64,000 bases of DNA from Streptomyces camelliae (GCF_027625935.1 NZ_CP115300.1:8060001-8124000); one strand, 5' to 3'. Numbered from the stretch's first letter, positions 30,913 through 40,684 are shown. Made by a program: numbers and translations. Notes: a model not told the origin generated them from the letters alone.

Positions 30913-32934
30913 ATGCCGGACACCAGCCCCAGGGGCCTCACCAGGCTCGCCTTCGGTGGCGACTACAACCCCGAGCAGTGGCCGGAAAGCGTCTGGCAGG
31001 AGGACGTCCGGCTGATGCGGGAGGCCGGCGTCACGATGGTCAGCGTCGGGATCTTCTCCTGGGCCCTGCTGGAGCCGGCCCCGGGGGAGTACGACTTCGG
31101 CTGGCTGGACCGGATCATCGGCCTGCTGCACGACAACGGCATCCGCGTCGACCTCGGCACGCCCACCGTGGCCCCGCCCGCCTGGTTCTACCGGGCGCAC
31201 CCCGAGGCCCTGCCGGTGACCGCCGAGGGCATGCGCCACGAGTTCGGCTCGCGCGGCGCGATCTGCCACAGCAACGCCGACTACCGGGCCGCAGCCAAGG
31301 CGATCACCGTGAAGCTCGCCGAACGCTACGGCGACCACCCCGCCCTCGCCCTGTGGCACGTGCACAACGAGTACGGCGTCCCCGTCTCGGCCTGCTACTG
31401 CGACTCCTGCGCCGCCCACTTCCGCCGCTGGCTCGCGCGGACCTACGGCACGGTCGACGCGGTCAACGAGGCCTGGGGAACGGCATTCTGGGGCCAGCGC
31501 TACACGAGCTTCGAGCAGATCAACCCGCCCCGGGCCACCCCGACCGTCGGCAACCCTGGCCAGGCCCTGGACTACAAGCGGTTCGCCGACGCGACCATCC
31601 GCGAGAACTTCCGCGCCGAACGCGACATCCTGCACCGCCTCTCACCCGGCGTCCCGGTCACCACCAACTTCATGACCGCGCTCAGCCAGTGCGACTCGAT
31701 CGACTACTGGGCCTGGGGCCGCGAGGTCGACCTCGTCACCAACGACCACTACCTGATCACCGACGGCCGCCGCACCCACGTCAATCTCGCGATGGCCGCC
31801 GACATCACGCGTTCCGTCGCGGGCGGCTCGCCCTGGCTGCTGCTGGAGCACTCCACCTCGGGCATCAACTGGCAGCCCCGCAACCCCGCCAAGGCCCCCG
31901 GCCAGATGGCCCGCAACTCCCTCGCCCATGTGGCCCGCGGCTCCGAGGGCGCGATGTTCTTCCAGTGGCGCCAGTCCCGGCGCGGCGCCGAGAAGTTCCA
32001 CTCGGCGATGCTGCCGCACGGCGGCACCGACACCCGGGTGTGGCGCGAGGTCGTCGAACTCGGGGCGTCCATCGACTCGTTGCGCACCGTCCGCGGCACC
32101 CGCACCCAGGCCGACGCCGCCATGCTGTGGGACTGGCAGTCCTGGTGGGCGCAGAATCTCGCCTGGCGTCCCAGCGAGGACCACGACGCGCGCGAGCGCG
32201 CCGACTCCTTCTACGAGGCCCTCTACGACCGCCACCTCACGGTCGACTTCGCCCACCCGGAAGCCGACTTGTCGGCCTATCCCCTTGTCGTCGTACCGGC
32301 CCTGTACCTGATGACGGAGGCGGCCGGGAACAACGTCCGGGAGTACGTCGAGAACGGCGGCACGCTCGTGGTGTCGTACTTCTCCGGCATCGTCGACGAG
32401 CACGACGCCGTGCACGAGGGCGCCTACCCGGGCGCGCTGCGCGACGTCCTCGGCCTGACGGTGGAGGAGTTCTCGCCGCTGCTGAAGGACGAGCGGGTGC
32501 GGCTGAGCGGCCCCGACGGCTCCGAGCTGTCCGGGGACGTGTGGACGGAGTTCGTCGTGCCGCGCGGCGCCGAGACCGTGTGGACCTACGCCGACGGACT
32601 CACCGCGGGGCGCCCGGCCGTCACCCGGCACCGGCTCGGCAAGGGCACCGCCTGGTACGTCTCCACCCGCCTCGACGCCCAGGGCCTGGACGCACTTGTC
32701 GGCTGGGCGGCCGACGACGCCCGGCTCACCCCGCGCGCCGACCTGCCCCGGGACGTCGAAGTGGTGCGCCGCAGCGGCGAGTCCGGCACCTACCTCTTCG
32801 CGATCAACCACACCGCCGGCGACACCAAGGTGCCGCTGGACACGCCCGGCACCGAGCTGCTGACGGGCGAACGCGCCGCGGGCCGCCTCCCGGTCCCGGC
32901 GGGGGCCGTCCGGGTCGTACGACTCGACGGCTGA
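30913..32934 (+). CDS. GH42 beta-galactosidase, cytoplasmic
   Basis: A 673-residue retaining beta-galactosidase: N-terminal TIM barrel (GGDYNPEQWPESVWQEDV at 15-32), acid/base Glu153 in WHVHNEYG, nucleophile Glu312 in LLLEHSTSGINW, then trimerisation (CPLVVVPALYLM region) and C-terminal beta domains. Cys119, Cys161, Cys163 and Cys166 (CYCDSC) form the zinc site known in GH42. No signal peptide, so it hydrolyses imported galacto-oligosaccharides in the cytoplasm. GGGAGA lies upstream of ATG 30913. Divergent from the importer operon, with shared operators; followed by the secreted galactanase gene. Confidence 0.93.
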   Translation: MPDTSPRGLTRLAFGGDYNPEQWPESVWQEDVRLMREAGVTMVSVGIFSWALLEPAPGEYDFGWLDRIIGLLHDNGIRVDLGTPTVAPPAWFYRAHPEALPVTAEGMRHEFGSRGAICHSNADYRAAAKAITVKLAERYGDHPALALWHVHNEYGVPVSACYCDSCAAHFRRWLARTYGTVDAVNEAWGTAFWGQRYTSFEQINPPRATPTVGNPGQALDYKRFADATIRENFRAERDILHRLSPGVPVTTNFMTALSQCDSIDYWAWGREVDLVTNDHYLITDGRRTHVNLAMAADITRSVAGGSPWLLLEHSTSGINWQPRNPAKAPGQMARNSLAHVARGSEGAMFFQWRQSRRGAEKFHSAMLPHGGTDTRVWREVVELGASIDSLRTVRGTRTQADAAMLWDWQSWWAQNLAWRPSEDHDARERADSFYEALYDRHLTVDFAHPEADLSAYPLVVVPALYLMTEAAGNNVREYVENGGTLVVSYFSGIVDEHDAVHEGAYPGALRDVLGLTVEEFSPLLKDERVRLSGPDGSELSGDVWTEFVVPRGAETVWTYADGLTAGRPAVTRHRLGKGTAWYVSTRLDAQGLDALVGWAADDARLTPRADLPRDVEVVRRSGESGTYLFAINHTAGDTKVPLDTPGTELLTGERAAGRLPVPAGAVRVVRLDG

Positions 32935-32941
32935 GCAGGCT

Positions 32942-32983
32942 CCCCTCCGCCCGCGTGTGCCACGAGAGCCGTGGGCGGAGGGG
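32942..32983 (+). terminator. Strong hairpin between beta-galactosidase and galactanase genes
   Basis: CCCCTCCGCCC (32942-32952) pairs perfectly with GGGCGGAGGGG (32973-32983). It lies in the 108-bp gap between two genes of one pathway, so it probably attenuates rather than fully ends transcription, or protects the upstream mRNA. Confidence 0.65.
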
Positions 32984-33042
32984 TTCTCCTCCGGCCCCAC
33001 CGGAGGACCCCCTCCCCAGTTACGTCGAAGGGACGACGGACG

Positions 33043-34605
33043 ATGAAGTTCCATCCCAGACGCACCATCAGAGCCCTGCTGCTGCCGCTCACGGCCGGGC
33101 TCGCCCTCTCCTTCCTGCCCGCGCAGGCCGCGCACGCCGCGAGCACGCTGACCAACGGCGGCTTCGAGGCCGACGGCACCGGCACCGCCACCCCCTCCGG
33201 CTGGTCCGAGTACGGCGACACCGGCGCCTCGTACACCGAGTCCGGCGGCCACAGCGGCAGTTACCGCCTCACCCACTACTCGGCCTCCGCCTACAAGGTG
33301 GAGACGTACCAGTACCTGTCGGGCCTGACCAACGGCACCTACACGTTGACCGCCTGGGTCCGCTCCAGCGGCGGGCAGAACGCCGCGTACATAGCCCTCA
33401 AGAATTGCGGGAGTTCGGAGCAGCGCACCGATCTGCCCATCTCGTCCAGTGGATGGATCCGTATCGTCACGCCGATCAATGTGACGAACAATCAGTGCAC
33501 CATCAGCATCAACAGTGACGCGAACGCCGGCAACTGGATCAACGTCGACGATCTGACCTTCACGTCCGGCACCACCGGCACGTCCATCCACGGCGCCGAC
33601 ATCTCCTCCCTCGCCAAGAGCGAGGCCAAGGGCGGTGTCTACAAGACCAGTTCGGGCACCACCAGCGACGCGCTCGCCGTCCTGAAGTCGTACGGCATGA
33701 ACTACGCCCGCCTGAAGGTCTGGGTGAACCCGGCGGACGGCTTCAACGACAAGACGCACGTCCTCGCCATGGCCAAGCGCATCAAGGCGCAGGGCATGAA
33801 GCTCCTGGTCGACTTCCACTACTCGGACACCTGGGCCGACCCCGGCGCCCAGACCAAGCCGGCCGCATGGATGGGCCATACATACAGTCAACTCAAGACT
33901 GATGTGTACAACCACACGTACGACGTGTTGAACGCCTTGAAGGCTCAAGGCACCACCGCCGACATGGTCCAGATCGGCAATGAGATCAACGGCGGCATCC
34001 TGTGGTCCGAGGGATCCACGTCCAACTGGAGCCAGCTCGCCGGTCTGCTCAACTCGGGCTACGACGCCGCCAAGGCGGTCAGCTCCGCCACGGTCGTCGC
34101 GCTGCACCTGGCCAAGGGCGGGGACAAGGCTGGCACCGAGACGTTCTTCGACAACGCGGTCGCCAATGGCGTGAAGTTCGACGCGATCGGCCTGTCGTAC
34201 TACGGCTACTGGCACGGCCCGCTCTCCGACTTCCAGACCACCCTGGACGACGCTGCCTCCCGCTACGGCAAGCCCGTCTTCGTCGCCGAGACCGCCTACC
34301 CCTTCACGCTGGCCAACGACGACTCGCTGGAGAACCAGATCGACACCACCGCCAAGCTGGTCTCCGGCTACCCGGCGACGGTGGCCGGCCAGACCAAGTG
34401 GATGAACGACGTGGCGAGCATCGTGGAGGCCGTCCCGAACCACCGAGGCCTCGGTGTCTTCTACTGGGAGGCCACCTGGACCGCCGTCACCGGCAACGGC
34501 TGGGACCCGACCGACGCCACCTCGGGCAACGGCTGGGAGAACCAGGCCCTGTTCGGCTACGACGACAAGGCGCTGTCCTCCATGACGTGGTTCAGCCACC
34601 GCTGA
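33043..34605 (+). CDS. Secreted GH53 arabinogalactan endo-beta-1,4-galactanase with N-terminal CBM
   Basis: A 520-residue secreted enzyme: signal peptide with predicted cleavage after AHA (~32), a jelly-roll carbohydrate-binding module at ~34-176 (LTNGGFEADGTG ... WINVDDLTFTSG; CBM61-like by analogy), and a GH53 TIM barrel from ~182 (HGADISSLAKSEAKGG). Catalytic acid/base Glu314 in QIGNEINGG and nucleophile Glu416 in FVAETAYPF. It cuts beta-1,4-galactan side chains of pectin outside the cell, feeding the importer and the GH42 enzyme. Start ATG 33043 has GAAGGGA upstream. A terminator follows at once. Confidence 0.93.
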   Translation: MKFHPRRTIRALLLPLTAGLALSFLPAQAAHAASTLTNGGFEADGTGTATPSGWSEYGDTGASYTESGGHSGSYRLTHYSASAYKVETYQYLSGLTNGTYTLTAWVRSSGGQNAAYIALKNCGSSEQRTDLPISSSGWIRIVTPINVTNNQCTISINSDANAGNWINVDDLTFTSGTTGTSIHGADISSLAKSEAKGGVYKTSSGTTSDALAVLKSYGMNYARLKVWVNPADGFNDKTHVLAMAKRIKAQGMKLLVDFHYSDTWADPGAQTKPAAWMGHTYSQLKTDVYNHTYDVLNALKAQGTTADMVQIGNEINGGILWSEGSTSNWSQLAGLLNSGYDAAKAVSSATVVALHLAKGGDKAGTETFFDNAVANGVKFDAIGLSYYGYWHGPLSDFQTTLDDAASRYGKPVFVAETAYPFTLANDDSLENQIDTTAKLVSGYPATVAGQTKWMNDVASIVEAVPNHRGLGVFYWEATWTAVTGNGWDPTDATSGNGWENQALFGYDDKALSSMTWFSHR

Positions 34606-34616
34606 ACCACACCGCG

Positions 34617-34645
34617 GGGCCCGGCCGTAAGGGGCGGCCGGGCCC
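34617..34645 (+). terminator. 11-bp-stem terminator after the galactanase gene
   Basis: GGGCCCGGCCG (34617-34627) pairs perfectly with CGGCCGGGCCC (34635-34645), loop TAAGGGG, starting 12 bp after the stop codon. Confidence 0.8.
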
Positions 34646-34792
34646 TCTCCCTGTTCGGGGGCCGCGCCGGACGCTCCTCGGCCGCCCTGCGCCGCGTACC
34701 GGACAACGGCGGGCGAGTCCCGGACGCGGCGGCGTCGCCCGGGCCACAGTGGGAACACTGCGTACGAGGAGGCCGGGACGGAGGGTGGACGG

Positions 34793-35080
34793 ATGACGGG
34801 AACTCCCTCGGGCCGGATGCGGAAGACGATCCTGGAATGGCTCAAGGACCCGGCGGCCCACTTCCCGGCCCACGGCCCTGGTGACCTCGCCGAGACCGGT
34901 GTCACCGCGCGGGCCGTGGCCGCCAAGCTGGGCGTGCCCCACCGGACCGCCCGCGCCCACCTGGACTTCCTCACCCGCCTCGGCCTGCTGCGCACCCGCC
35001 GCGTGCGGTGCCGCGTCTGCTACCGGCGCGACGAGATCCGCATCGCCGAGGTGTCCCGGGTGTTCGAGAAGGGCTGGTGA
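34793..35080 (+). CDS. Small winged-helix DNA-binding protein
   Basis: A 95-residue protein consisting of a single winged helix-turn-helix: [15 protein letters not shown], recognition region [21 protein letters not shown], and a wing [22 protein letters not shown], with two cysteines in RCRVCYR. ArsR/DeoR-like by shape, but short and without a ligand domain. It lies 82 bp upstream of the crcB-DUF190-crcB genes on the same strand and may regulate them. The Cys pair could bind a metal, or may be structural. Confidence 0.75.
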   Translation: MTGTPSGRMRKTILEWLKDPAAHFPAHGPGDLAETGVTARAVAAKLGVPHRTARAHLDFLTRLGLLRTRRVRCRVCYRRDEIRIAEVSRVFEKGW

Positions 35081-35162
35081 ACACGGGGTTCGGCGGTGCG
35101 ACGGTACCCTGGTGCCCGGCCGTGATCACCCGTCGGGTCGGCCGAACAGGAGACGTACGAGC

Positions 35163-35624
35163 ATGACAGCCCCGGAAGCCGAGAGCATCCGAGTCCGTCC
35201 CGCGCCGCGGGGGCGGTCCGAGTGGCGCGCCCAGGCGCCCGTCGTCGCGGTGGTCGCGATCGGCGGCGCCCTCGGCGCGTGCGGCCGGTACGGGCTGAGC
35301 CTCGCCTGGCCCACGCCGCCGGGCTCCTTCCCCTGGGCGACCTTCTGGACCAACGTCATCGGCTGCGCGGTCATCGGCGTGTTCATGGTGCTCATCACCG
35401 ACGTGTGGGCCGCCCACCGCCTGATCCGCCCCTTCTTCGGCACCGGCGTCCTCGGCGGCTTCACCACCTTCTCCACCTACGCCGTCGACATCCGCAAGCT
35501 GGTCGACGGCGGCCGCCTGGGCATCGGGCTGGCCTATCTCGCCGCGACGCTGTGCGCGGCCCTCGCCGCGGTGTGGCTCGCCTCGGCCGCCGCCCGCCGG
35601 ATCATCGTAGGGAGGCAGCGATGA
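35163..35624 (+). CDS. crcB: Fluoride exporter subunit CrcB/Fluc (first copy)
   Basis: A 153-residue four-helix protein. After a ~25-residue basic N-terminal extension comes the Fluc core: [30 protein letters not shown] (the conserved Asn of the pore) and [15 protein letters not shown], the signature Phe/Thr/Ser track. Fluc channels are dual-topology dimers that expel fluoride; when two different genes are adjacent they usually form heterodimers with fixed opposite orientation. AGGAG precedes ATG 35163. Overlaps the DUF190 gene (ATGA). Confidence 0.92.
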   Translation: MTAPEAESIRVRPAPRGRSEWRAQAPVVAVVAIGGALGACGRYGLSLAWPTPPGSFPWATFWTNVIGCAVIGVFMVLITDVWAAHRLIRPFFGTGVLGGFTTFSTYAVDIRKLVDGGRLGIGLAYLAATLCAALAAVWLASAAARRIIVGRQR

Positions 35625-36004
35625 CGTCCCTCACCGGCCGGGCCCTCCGGCTGACCGTCTACATCGGCGAGGACGACACCTGGCACCACAAGCCCCTCTA
35701 CTCCGAGATCGTGCACCGCGCGCACGCGGCCGGGCTCGCCGGGGCCAGCGTCTTCCGGGGCATCGAGGGCTTCGGCGCCTCCTCGCGCATCCACACCTCC
35801 CGCCTGCTGTCCCTGAGCGAGGACCTGCCCGTGGCCGTGGTCGTCGTGGACACCGAGGAACGGGTGCGGGCGTTCCTGCCGCAGCTCGACGAACTCGTCG
35901 ACGAGGGCCTCGTCACGCTGGAGGAGTGCGAGGTGGTCCGGTACGTGGGGCGCTCCGCAGATGATTCGGACACAGGGGAAGCGAAGGGTAAGAATTCATT
36001 GTGA
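35621..36004 (+). CDS. DUF190 family protein
   Basis: A 127-residue cytoplasmic protein with the DUF190 pattern: [42 protein letters not shown] and [27 protein letters not shown]. The ferredoxin-like fold resembles PII/CutA-type regulatory proteins and often occurs beside crcB. It is sandwiched between two crcB genes with 4-bp overlaps on both sides (ATGA and GTGA), a strong sign of a shared function, perhaps as a cytoplasmic regulator of the fluoride channel. Confidence 0.9.
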   Translation: MTSLTGRALRLTVYIGEDDTWHHKPLYSEIVHRAHAAGLAGASVFRGIEGFGASSRIHTSRLLSLSEDLPVAVVVVDTEERVRAFLPQLDELVDEGLVTLEECEVVRYVGRSADDSDTGEAKGKNSL

Positions 36005-36375
36005 GCTGGCTCCTGGTGATCGCGGGGGCCATGGTCGGGGCACCCCTGCGCTATCTCACCGACCGTGCCGTGCAGGCCCGCCACGACTCGGTCTTCCCTT
36101 GGGGCACCTTCGTCGTCAACGTCGTCGGCAGTCTGGTCCTCGGACTGCTGACCGGCGCGGTCTCCGCCGGCTCCGCCGGGCCTCACCTGCAGCTTCTCCT
36201 GGGGACCGGGTTCTGCGGGGCGCTGACGACGTACTCGACGTTCTCCTACGAGACCCTGCGGCTGACCGAGGCCGGCTCGGGGCTCTACGCTGCCGTCAAC
36301 GTCGTCGGCAGCGTGGCGGCCGGGCTCGCGGCGGCGTTCGCCGGGTTCTCCCTCGCCGACGTGCTGTTTGCCTGA
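36001..36375 (+). CDS. crcB: Fluoride exporter subunit CrcB/Fluc (second copy)
   Basis: A 124-residue four-helix Fluc protein without the N-terminal extension of the first copy: [33 protein letters not shown] (pore Asn) and [23 protein letters not shown] (read in parts). GTG 36001 overlaps the DUF190 stop. The different charge of the loops compared with copy one (basic [12 protein letters not shown] near the start) fits opposite membrane orientations in a heterodimer. Confidence 0.92.
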   Translation: MSWLLVIAGAMVGAPLRYLTDRAVQARHDSVFPWGTFVVNVVGSLVLGLLTGAVSAGSAGPHLQLLLGTGFCGALTTYSTFSYETLRLTEAGSGLYAAVNVVGSVAAGLAAAFAGFSLADVLFA

Positions 36376-36449
36376 CTCTTGCTCTACGGTCGGGCATAGT
36401 AAGACTGTCTACAGCACTGTCGACCAACTCTTACCCAGAACTGGATCCC

Positions 36450-37286
36450 ATGAGCGCCATCTCCGTCGGTCAAGCCGTCGTCCTCGGTGTCGTCGAGGGG
36501 GTGACCGAGTTCCTCCCGGTGTCCTCCACCGGTCACCTGAAGATCACCGAGGGGCTCATGAACATCCCGGTCGACGACAAGTCCGTCGTCGGCTTCTCCG
36601 CCGTCATCCAGGTCGGCGCCATCGCCGCCGTGCTCGTGTACTTCTTCAAGGACATCAAGCGGATCGTCTCCGCCTGGTTCCGCGGTCTGACCAACCGCGA
36701 GGAGCGCTACCACCACGACTACAAGTTCGCCTGGTGGGTGATCGCCGCCACCGTCCCGATCGTCCTGGTGGGTCTGGCCGCCAAGCCGCTGATCGACGGC
36801 GCGCTCGGCTCTCTCTGGGTGGTGGCCGGCTCACTGATCGTCGGCTCCGCCGTGATGTGGTGCGCGGACCAGATGGGCCGGCACAAGCGCGGCGAGGACG
36901 ACACCTCGTTCAAGGACGCGATGTGGGTCGGCTGCTCCCAGATCCTCGCCCTGCTCTTCCCCGGTTTCTCCCGCTCCGGCGCCACCATGTCCACCGCGCT
37001 CATCCTGGACCTGGACCGCGTCGCCGCCACCCGGCTGTCGTTCTTCCTCGGTATCCCGGCCCTCACCGGTGCCGGGATCTACGAGCTCAAGGACGCCCTC
37101 GGCGCGGGCGTGGGCGCGGCCCCGCTGGCCGTCGGCACCATCGTCTCCTTCGTGGTCGCCTACGCCTCCATCGCCTGGCTGCTGAAGTTCGTCGCCAAGC
37201 ACTCCTTCAACGCCTTCGTGATCTACCGGATCGTGATCGGCGTAGGCCTGCTCGGCCTGCTCGCCACGGGCGTGCTCGACGCCTGA
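36450..37286 (+). CDS. uppP: Undecaprenyl-diphosphatase (bacitracin resistance)
   Basis: A 278-residue polytopic enzyme that recycles undecaprenyl pyrophosphate to the monophosphate carrier for peptidoglycan and teichoic acid synthesis. It contains the BacA/UppP motif 1 EGVTEFLPVSSTGHL (catalytic Glu pair region and Ser) and motif 2 LFPGFSRSGATMSTAL. Length matches the family (~270-280). Start ATG 36450; the 75 bp upstream contain ACTGTC-type repeats but no clear promoter. A very stable hairpin follows the stop. Confidence 0.93.
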   Translation: MSAISVGQAVVLGVVEGVTEFLPVSSTGHLKITEGLMNIPVDDKSVVGFSAVIQVGAIAAVLVYFFKDIKRIVSAWFRGLTNREERYHHDYKFAWWVIAATVPIVLVGLAAKPLIDGALGSLWVVAGSLIVGSAVMWCADQMGRHKRGEDDTSFKDAMWVGCSQILALLFPGFSRSGATMSTALILDLDRVAATRLSFFLGIPALTGAGIYELKDALGAGVGAAPLAVGTIVSFVVAYASIAWLLKFVAKHSFNAFVIYRIVIGVGLLGLLATGVLDA

Positions 37287-37305
37287 CCGAACACCGCTGA
37301 TCACC

Positions 37306-37346
37306 CACGGGGTGCGGATGCCTGTTTTCAGGCGCCGCACCCCGTG
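37306..37346 (+). terminator. 12-bp-stem terminator after uppP
   Basis: CACGGGGTGCGG (37306-37317) pairs perfectly with CCGCACCCCGTG (37335-37346); an inner CCTG/CAGG stem and TTTT loop extend it. Confidence 0.85.
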
Positions 37347-37367
37347 AATGTTTCCTTACGCGATGCC

Positions 37368-37397
37368 TTGACAGCCCTGGCACGCAACCCGCAGGAT
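37368..37397 (+). promoter_or_regulatory. Leaderless promoter of the ans-type operon
   Basis: Perfect TTGACA (37368-37373), 18 bp, CAGGAT (37392-37397), then seven bases to GTG 37405. The transcript should begin at the start codon. Confidence 0.7.
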
Positions 37398-37404
37398 CGC
37401 TCCC

Positions 37405-38139
37405 GTGAACCTGTCAGACAGCCAGACAGGTGGTCCGGGCCCCCGGCGCGTGAGCGCCATGGAAGCGGTTCTCGGCCACCTCCGCGGCGCCATCGAACGC
37501 GGCGAGTACGCCATAGGCGACAAGCTCCCCTCCGAGGCCGAGCTGTGCCGCACCCTTGAGGTGTCCCGGCCCGTGCTGCGCGAGGCGCTGCGCGCGCTGC
37601 AGACGATGGGCCTCACGGTCTCCCGGACCGGCAAGGGCACCTTCGTCGTCGCGAACGCCGTCGAGGACCCCACGTTCGGCGACTACGCGGCCAGCGACCT
37701 GCTGGAGGTGCGCCGGCACATCGAGATCCCGGTCGCCGGGTACGCGGCCGCCCGCCGCACCCCGGAGAACCTGGACCACCTGGCCCACCTGCTCGACCGC
37801 ATGGAGCGGGAGACGGACACCACCGCGTGGGTCGCGATGGACACCCTCTTCCACCTCGCCGTGGCCGAGGCCGCCCAGAACCCGGTCTTCCGCCGGGTCA
37901 TCGAGGAGATCCGGGACGCACTGGCGCGTCAGTCGGCCTTCCTCAACGAACTGGGCGGCCGCCGCGAGCAGTCCAACCGGGAGCACCGGGCCATCGTCGA
38001 AGCGCTGATCGACGGTTCCGAACACGACGCGGTGGAGGCCATGAGCCACCACCTGGACCGCGTCGAGACGACCCTCACCGACATCGTGCGTCCCCAGCGG
38101 ACGGACGACCTCCCTACGGAAGGCGGACCCGAGGCGTGA
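37405..38139 (+). CDS. GntR/FadR-family regulator, AnsR-like
   Basis: A 244-residue regulator: winged helix at ~15-80 ([45 protein letters not shown]) and an FCD ligand domain ([43 protein letters not shown]) with the metal-binding His residues of the class. First gene of an asparagine/aspartate catabolic operon. In Rhizobium etli the equivalent ansR gene represses ansPAB until asparagine is present. An inverted repeat CCTGTC-N9-GACAGG lies within its first codons and is a likely autoregulatory operator. It overlaps the permease gene by 4 bp (GTGA). Confidence 0.88.
   Translation: MNLSDSQTGGPGPRRVSAMEAVLGHLRGAIERGEYAIGDKLPSEAELCRTLEVSRPVLREALRALQTMGLTVSRTGKGTFVVANAVEDPTFGDYAASDLLEVRRHIEIPVAGYAAARRTPENLDHLAHLLDRMERETDTTAWVAMDTLFHLAVAEAAQNPVFRRVIEEIRDALARQSAFLNELGGRREQSNREHRAIVEALIDGSEHDAVEAMSHHLDRVETTLTDIVRPQRTDDLPTEGGPEA
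37410..37430. promoter_or_regulatory. Inverted repeat CCTGTC-N9-GACAGG, probable GntR operator
   Basis: Six-base arms, perfectly complementary, at +6 to +26 of the predicted leaderless transcript. This position would let the regulator block its own operon just past the start. Confidence 0.6.
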
Positions 38140-39575
38140 GCGAGCAGCACCTCAAAGACGAGACGCGCCCCTCGTCCGGCCATGTCGACGCCGGAGACGC
38201 CGGCTACAGCAAAGGCCTGAAGCACCGGCACGTCAACATGATCGCCATCGGCGGAGCCATCGGCACCGGCCTCTTCCTCGGCGCGGGCGGCCGGCTCGCC
38301 GACGCCGGGCCCTCCCTCTTCATCGCGTACGCCGTGTGCGGCGTCTTCGCCTTCCTGGTCGTGCGCGCCCTCGGCGAACTCGTCCTGTACCGCCCGTCCT
38401 CCGGCGCCTTCGTGTCGTACGCCAGGGAGTTCCTCGGCGAGAAGGGCGCGTACACCGCGGGCTGGATGTACTTCCTGAACTGGGCCACCACCGGTATCGC
38501 CGACATCACCGCGGTCGCCACCTACACCCACTACTGGGGCATGTTCTCGGACATCCCTCAATGGTTGATCGCATTGATCGCCCTGGCCGTCGTGTTGACC
38601 GTCAATCTGATCTCGGTCAAGATCTTCGGCGAACTGGAGTTCTGGTTCGCGATCGTCAAGGTCAGCGCGCTGGTCGTCTTCATGTGCATCGGCATCTTCC
38701 TGCTGGTCACCCAGCACCCGGTCGCGGGCCACCACCCCGGCCCGTCGCTGATCACCGACAACGGCGGTGTCTTCCCCAACGGCATGCTGCCCATGCTGCT
38801 GATCATCCAGGGCGTCGTCTTCGCCTACGCCTCCGTCGAGCTGGTCGGCGTGGCCGCCGGTGAGACCGAGAACCCCGAGAAGATCATGCCGAAGGCGATC
38901 AACTCGATCATGTGGCGCGTGGGCCTGTTCTACGTCGGCTCCGTCGTCCTGCTCTCGATGCTGCTGCCCTGGAACAAGTACAGCGCCGGCGAGAGTCCCT
39001 TCGTGACCGTCCTGTCGAACATCGGCGTCCCCGCGGCCGGCGGCGTGATGAACCTGGTCGTCCTCACCGCGGCCATGTCCTCGCTCAACTCCGGCCTGTA
39101 CTCCACCGGCCGCATCCTGCGCTCCATGGCCATGAGCGGCTCGGCCCCGAAGTTCACCGCGAAGATGAGCCGCAGTCAGGTCCCGTTCGGCGGAATCCTG
39201 CTCACCAGCGGTATCTGTGTTCTCGGCGTCGGCCTCAACTACGTCGTCCCCGCCGACGCGTTCGAGATCGTCCTCAACTTCGCGGCGATCGGCATCCTCG
39301 CGACCTGGGGCATGATCATGATCTGTCACGCGCTCTTCTGGCGGAAGACCCAGAAGGGCGAACTGACCCGGCCGTCCTACCGGCTGCCGGGTTCCCCCTG
39401 GACCGAGATCGTGACGCTGGCGTTCCTCGCCTCCGTCCTGGTCCTCATGTACGCCGACGGCGGCGCCGGACGCACCACCGTGCTGTGTCTGCCGCTGATC
39501 GTCGCAGCGCTGGTCGCGGGCTGGTACGCCATCCGCGGCCGCATAGCGCGCACGTCCACCGGCGCCGACGCGTGA
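38136..39575 (+). CDS. Amino acid permease (AnsP-like, APC family)
   Basis: A 479-residue, 12-helix amino acid/polyamine/organocation transporter: [20 protein letters not shown] in helix 1, [16 protein letters not shown] after helix 2, and [19 protein letters not shown] in the loop after helix 6, all typical of the AAT subfamily (AnsP, GabP, ProY). Its place between an AnsR-like regulator and an asparaginase gene indicates L-asparagine uptake with protons. GTG 38136 overlaps the regulator stop codon. Confidence 0.9.
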   Translation: MSEQHLKDETRPSSGHVDAGDAGYSKGLKHRHVNMIAIGGAIGTGLFLGAGGRLADAGPSLFIAYAVCGVFAFLVVRALGELVLYRPSSGAFVSYAREFLGEKGAYTAGWMYFLNWATTGIADITAVATYTHYWGMFSDIPQWLIALIALAVVLTVNLISVKIFGELEFWFAIVKVSALVVFMCIGIFLLVTQHPVAGHHPGPSLITDNGGVFPNGMLPMLLIIQGVVFAYASVELVGVAAGETENPEKIMPKAINSIMWRVGLFYVGSVVLLSMLLPWNKYSAGESPFVTVLSNIGVPAAGGVMNLVVLTAAMSSLNSGLYSTGRILRSMAMSGSAPKFTAKMSRSQVPFGGILLTSGICVLGVGLNYVVPADAFEIVLNFAAIGILATWGMIMICHALFWRKTQKGELTRPSYRLPGSPWTEIVTLAFLASVLVLMYADGGAGRTTVLCLPLIVAALVAGWYAIRGRIARTSTGADA

Positions 39576-39604
39576 CCCGCGAACCGGCCCGACCCGACCC
39601 ATCG

Positions 39605-40633
39605 ATGCAGGCAGTGATGTACAGCAGTTCCCCCGCCGACGCACCCGTCGTCCGCGAACCCCTCCACACCCCCGTCGCCCACCTCGTCCGCGGCGGGGTC
39701 GTCGAGGGCATCCACTACGGCTCCGTCGTCGTCCTCGGCGCCGACGGCCGGGTGGAGTTCCAGCTCGGCGACATCGAGGCCGCCTTCTACCCGCGCTCGG
39801 CCCTCAAGCCCGTCCAGGCCGTGGCCATGCTGCGGGCAGGGCTGCCCCTCGACGGGGAGCTGCTCTCGCTGGCCGCCGCGAGCCACTCCGGCGAGGAGCG
39901 TCACCTCGCCGGCACCCGGCGCATCCTCGAACTCGCCGGGCTCACCGAGGACGACCTGCGCAACGTCCCCGACATGCCGTACGACCCGGCCGTCCGGGAC
40001 ACCTGGGTCCGCGAGGGCCGCACGCCCGACCGGCTCGCCCAGAACTGCTCCGGCAAGCACGCGGCCATGCTGTGGACCGCCAAGCTCAACGGCTGGTCCC
40101 TCACGGACTACCTCGACCCGGCGCACCCGCTCCAGCAGGCCATCCAGGAGATAGTCGAGGACCTCACCGGCCAGCACGTCGCCCGGGTCACCGTCGACGG
40201 CTGCGGCGCGCCCCTGTTCTCGATCTCCCTGCACGGCCTCGCCCGCGCCGTCGCCCGGATCGCCTCCGCCGCGCCCGGCACGCCCGAGGCCAAGGTCGCC
40301 GACGCCGTGCGCTCGCACGCCGAGATGGCCTCCGGCTCAGGGCGTGACGTCGCGGCGCTGATGCGGGCCGTGCCGGGGCTGCTCGCCAAGGACGGCTTCG
40401 AGGGCGTGCAGGTCGCCGCGCTGCCGGACGGCCGGGCCATCGCCGTGAAGATCGCTGACGGGGCGAACCGGGCGCGTGTGCCGGTCGCCGCGGCCGCGCT
40501 CGCGCGCGCGGGCGTGGCTCCCGAGTCGCTGACCGAGTTCGTGGGTGAGCCGCTGCTCGGGGGCGGGGAGCCGGTGGGGTCCGTGCGTGTAGTGCGTGCG
40601 CTGGATCCGGTTCCCTTCACTGCTTGCGCGTAG
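39605..40633 (+). CDS. L-asparaginase (Rhizobium etli AnsA-type, asparaginase_II family)
   Basis: About 342 residues. It belongs to the PF06089 asparaginase family, unrelated to the E. coli enzymes: HLVRGGVVEGIHYGSVVV, SALKPVQAVAML (Ser/Lys pair), the GxEERHL-type SHSGEERHLAGTRRIL, NCSGKHAAML and VDGCGAPLFSISL. It deamidates asparagine to aspartate, which the next gene converts to fumarate. ATG 39605 is used; GTG 39572, overlapping the permease stop in a GTGA junction like the one upstream, is a good alternative that adds 11 residues. Confidence 0.9.
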   Translation: MQAVMYSSSPADAPVVREPLHTPVAHLVRGGVVEGIHYGSVVVLGADGRVEFQLGDIEAAFYPRSALKPVQAVAMLRAGLPLDGELLSLAAASHSGEERHLAGTRRILELAGLTEDDLRNVPDMPYDPAVRDTWVREGRTPDRLAQNCSGKHAAMLWTAKLNGWSLTDYLDPAHPLQQAIQEIVEDLTGQHVARVTVDGCGAPLFSISLHGLARAVARIASAAPGTPEAKVADAVRSHAEMASGSGRDVAALMRAVPGLLAKDGFEGVQVAALPDGRAIAVKIADGANRARVPVAAAALARAGVAPESLTEFVGEPLLGGGEPVGSVRVVRALDPVPFTACA

Positions 40634-40684
40634 TTCGCCGAACACAGATCGCCCCTGTAGCCCAGAAAGAGGACCTGAACCCTC

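Noticed and set aside
35081..35162. Fluoride (crcB) riboswitch before the first crcB gene
   Set aside because: I could not find the conserved GGnGAUGG and CUGAUG blocks or the pseudoknot in the 82-bp gap.
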